Assembly: GCF_022878925.1 (NCBI RefSeq)
Contig: NZ_CP084626.1
Coordinates: forward strand, 2,728,001-2,792,000
Length of the DNA stretch: 64,000 bases
Direction: 5' to 3'
Source: Caballeronia sp. TF1N1
GTDB taxonomy: Bacteria; Pseudomonadota; Gammaproteobacteria; Burkholderiales; Burkholderiaceae
Shown piece by piece: positions 63,557 to 64,000 of this stretch (positions within the stretch are counted from its first letter, which is position 1; every line of letters starts with the position of its first letter). The notes under the pieces are model-generated. The model worked only from the letters and a program-made list of their open reading frames with translations, searched no databases and was not told the origin of the DNA. The position numbers were made by a program, and so were the translations under genes.

Positions 63557-63583
63557 TTATCGGAGAATCGCGGCAAAGCTTTA
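63557..63583 (-). promoter_or_regulatory. Sigma-28 (FliA) promoter of fliS-fliT-fliK
   Basis: On the minus strand TAAAGCTT (63583-63576), 11-base spacer, TCCGATAA (63564-63557). Consensus is TAAAGTTT-N11-GCCGATAA; 14 of 16 positions match with exact spacing. The box lies about 145 bases upstream of fliS, a class III flagellar gene. Confidence 0.85.
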
Positions 63584-63654
63584 GGGCGCAAGGCTCTGGG
63601 GCCGTATCGGCATGATGGGGACGGATTCGAAACGCACGCGCCAGCCACAGCGCG

Positions 63655-64000
63655 TTACACCGAAATTTGCATGATGTCGTTGTAGGCCGACACGAGCTTG
63701 TTGCGTACTTGCAAGCCGAACTGCATGCCGACGTTGGCCTTTTGCATATCGACCATCACGTCGTTGAGCGAAACGTTCGGCGCGCCGATTTCGAACGCGT
63801 GCGCTTCGGACAGCGCCTTCGTCTGGTTGTCGCTGATCTTGCTGATCGACGACTGCAGCGCGTCCGCGAACGTGCCCGCGCTCACCGCGCCCGACTGGCC
63901 GATTCCCGCGTCCTGTCCGGATACGGCACCCGTGGCGACCGTGGGGCTGCCGGCGGCCTGCGTCGCCATCGACTGCATTGTGCTCAGCGCGGAGGTGAGC
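63655..64000 (-). CDS. fliE: Flagellar hook-basal body protein FliE, truncated by the window edge
   Basis: At least 115 codons are visible. [79 protein letters not shown] is full FliE C-terminal sequence. An ATG at 63978 is available, but the open frame continues to the window end (reading [11 protein letters not shown]), which fits FliE better, so the true start is probably beyond 64000. FliE links the MS ring to the rod. Confidence 0.9.
   Translation of the reverse strand, partial: LTSALSTMQSMATQAAGSPTVATGAVSGQDAGIGQSGAVSAGTFADALQSSISKISDNQTKALSEAHAFEIGAPNVSLNDVMVDMQKANVGMQFGLQVRNKLVSAYNDIMQISV

Overview
The window is a chromosomal segment of a betaproteobacterium, most likely Burkholderiaceae (Paraburkholderia/Caballeronia group). 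This rests on high G+C coding DNA, a HiPIP gene, the glmU-glmS and ttcA-folB pairs, a pxpBCA operon followed by DUF969/DUF979 permease genes, an SAH riboswitch in front of ahcY, and the flagellar gene set. No tRNA, rRNA, CRISPR array, insertion sequence or prophage was seen.

Layout. 1-9710: scattered housekeeping and stress genes (HiPIP, FAD-dependent 2-hydroxyacid oxidase, lone AAA+ ATPase, EEP-family phosphodiesterase-like protein, single-domain response regulator, AlkB, RidA, MgtC/SapB, ArsC, small exported proteins, cupin, DUF72). 9796-19855: nine genes on the minus strand with clearly lower G+C than their flanks. They read as an undescribed small-molecule biosynthetic cluster: LysR regulator, solute-binding-fold protein without a signal peptide, both subunits of a B12-dependent glutamate mutase, aspartate-semialdehyde-dehydrogenase and aspartokinase paralogues, a clavaminate-synthase-like Fe(II)/2-oxoglutarate oxygenase, an ATP-grasp ligase and an MFS exporter. 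20189-24810: glucarate catabolism (gudD, garR-like, garL-like) with its GntR/FadR-type regulator and candidate operators. 25080-25955: a decayed hipBA toxin-antitoxin remnant. 26120-38657: cell-wall precursor, tRNA-modification, folate and envelope genes (glmS, glmU, ttcA, folB, pteridine reductase, MidA-like methyltransferase, cca, GST, NDUFA9-like, slt, 5-FTHF cyclo-ligase). 38659-43605: a MarR-type regulator divergent from 5-oxoprolinase (pxpBCA) and the DUF969/DUF979 genes, the latter split by a one-base frameshift. 43619-50644: TraB/GumN protein and a complete dipeptide ABC transporter (dppABCDF). 51011-60944: metF, a holin-like membrane protein, ahcY with riboswitch, a glycosyltransferase, cidAB with its LysR regulator, a DUF937-OmpA fusion and an AidB-like acyl-CoA dehydrogenase. 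60941-64000: flagellar genes (FlhB-C-like protein, fliK, fliT, fliS behind a strong sigma-28 promoter match, and fliE running off the edge).

The 9.8-19.9 kb cluster is the main finding. The enzymes suggest the order glutamate -> 3-methylaspartate (mutase) -> 4-phosphate -> 4-semialdehyde (kinase and dehydrogenase paralogues), then hydroxylation, ATP-dependent amide-bond formation and export. The family assignments are firm. The pathway order and product are inference, and I cannot match the cluster to a known product.
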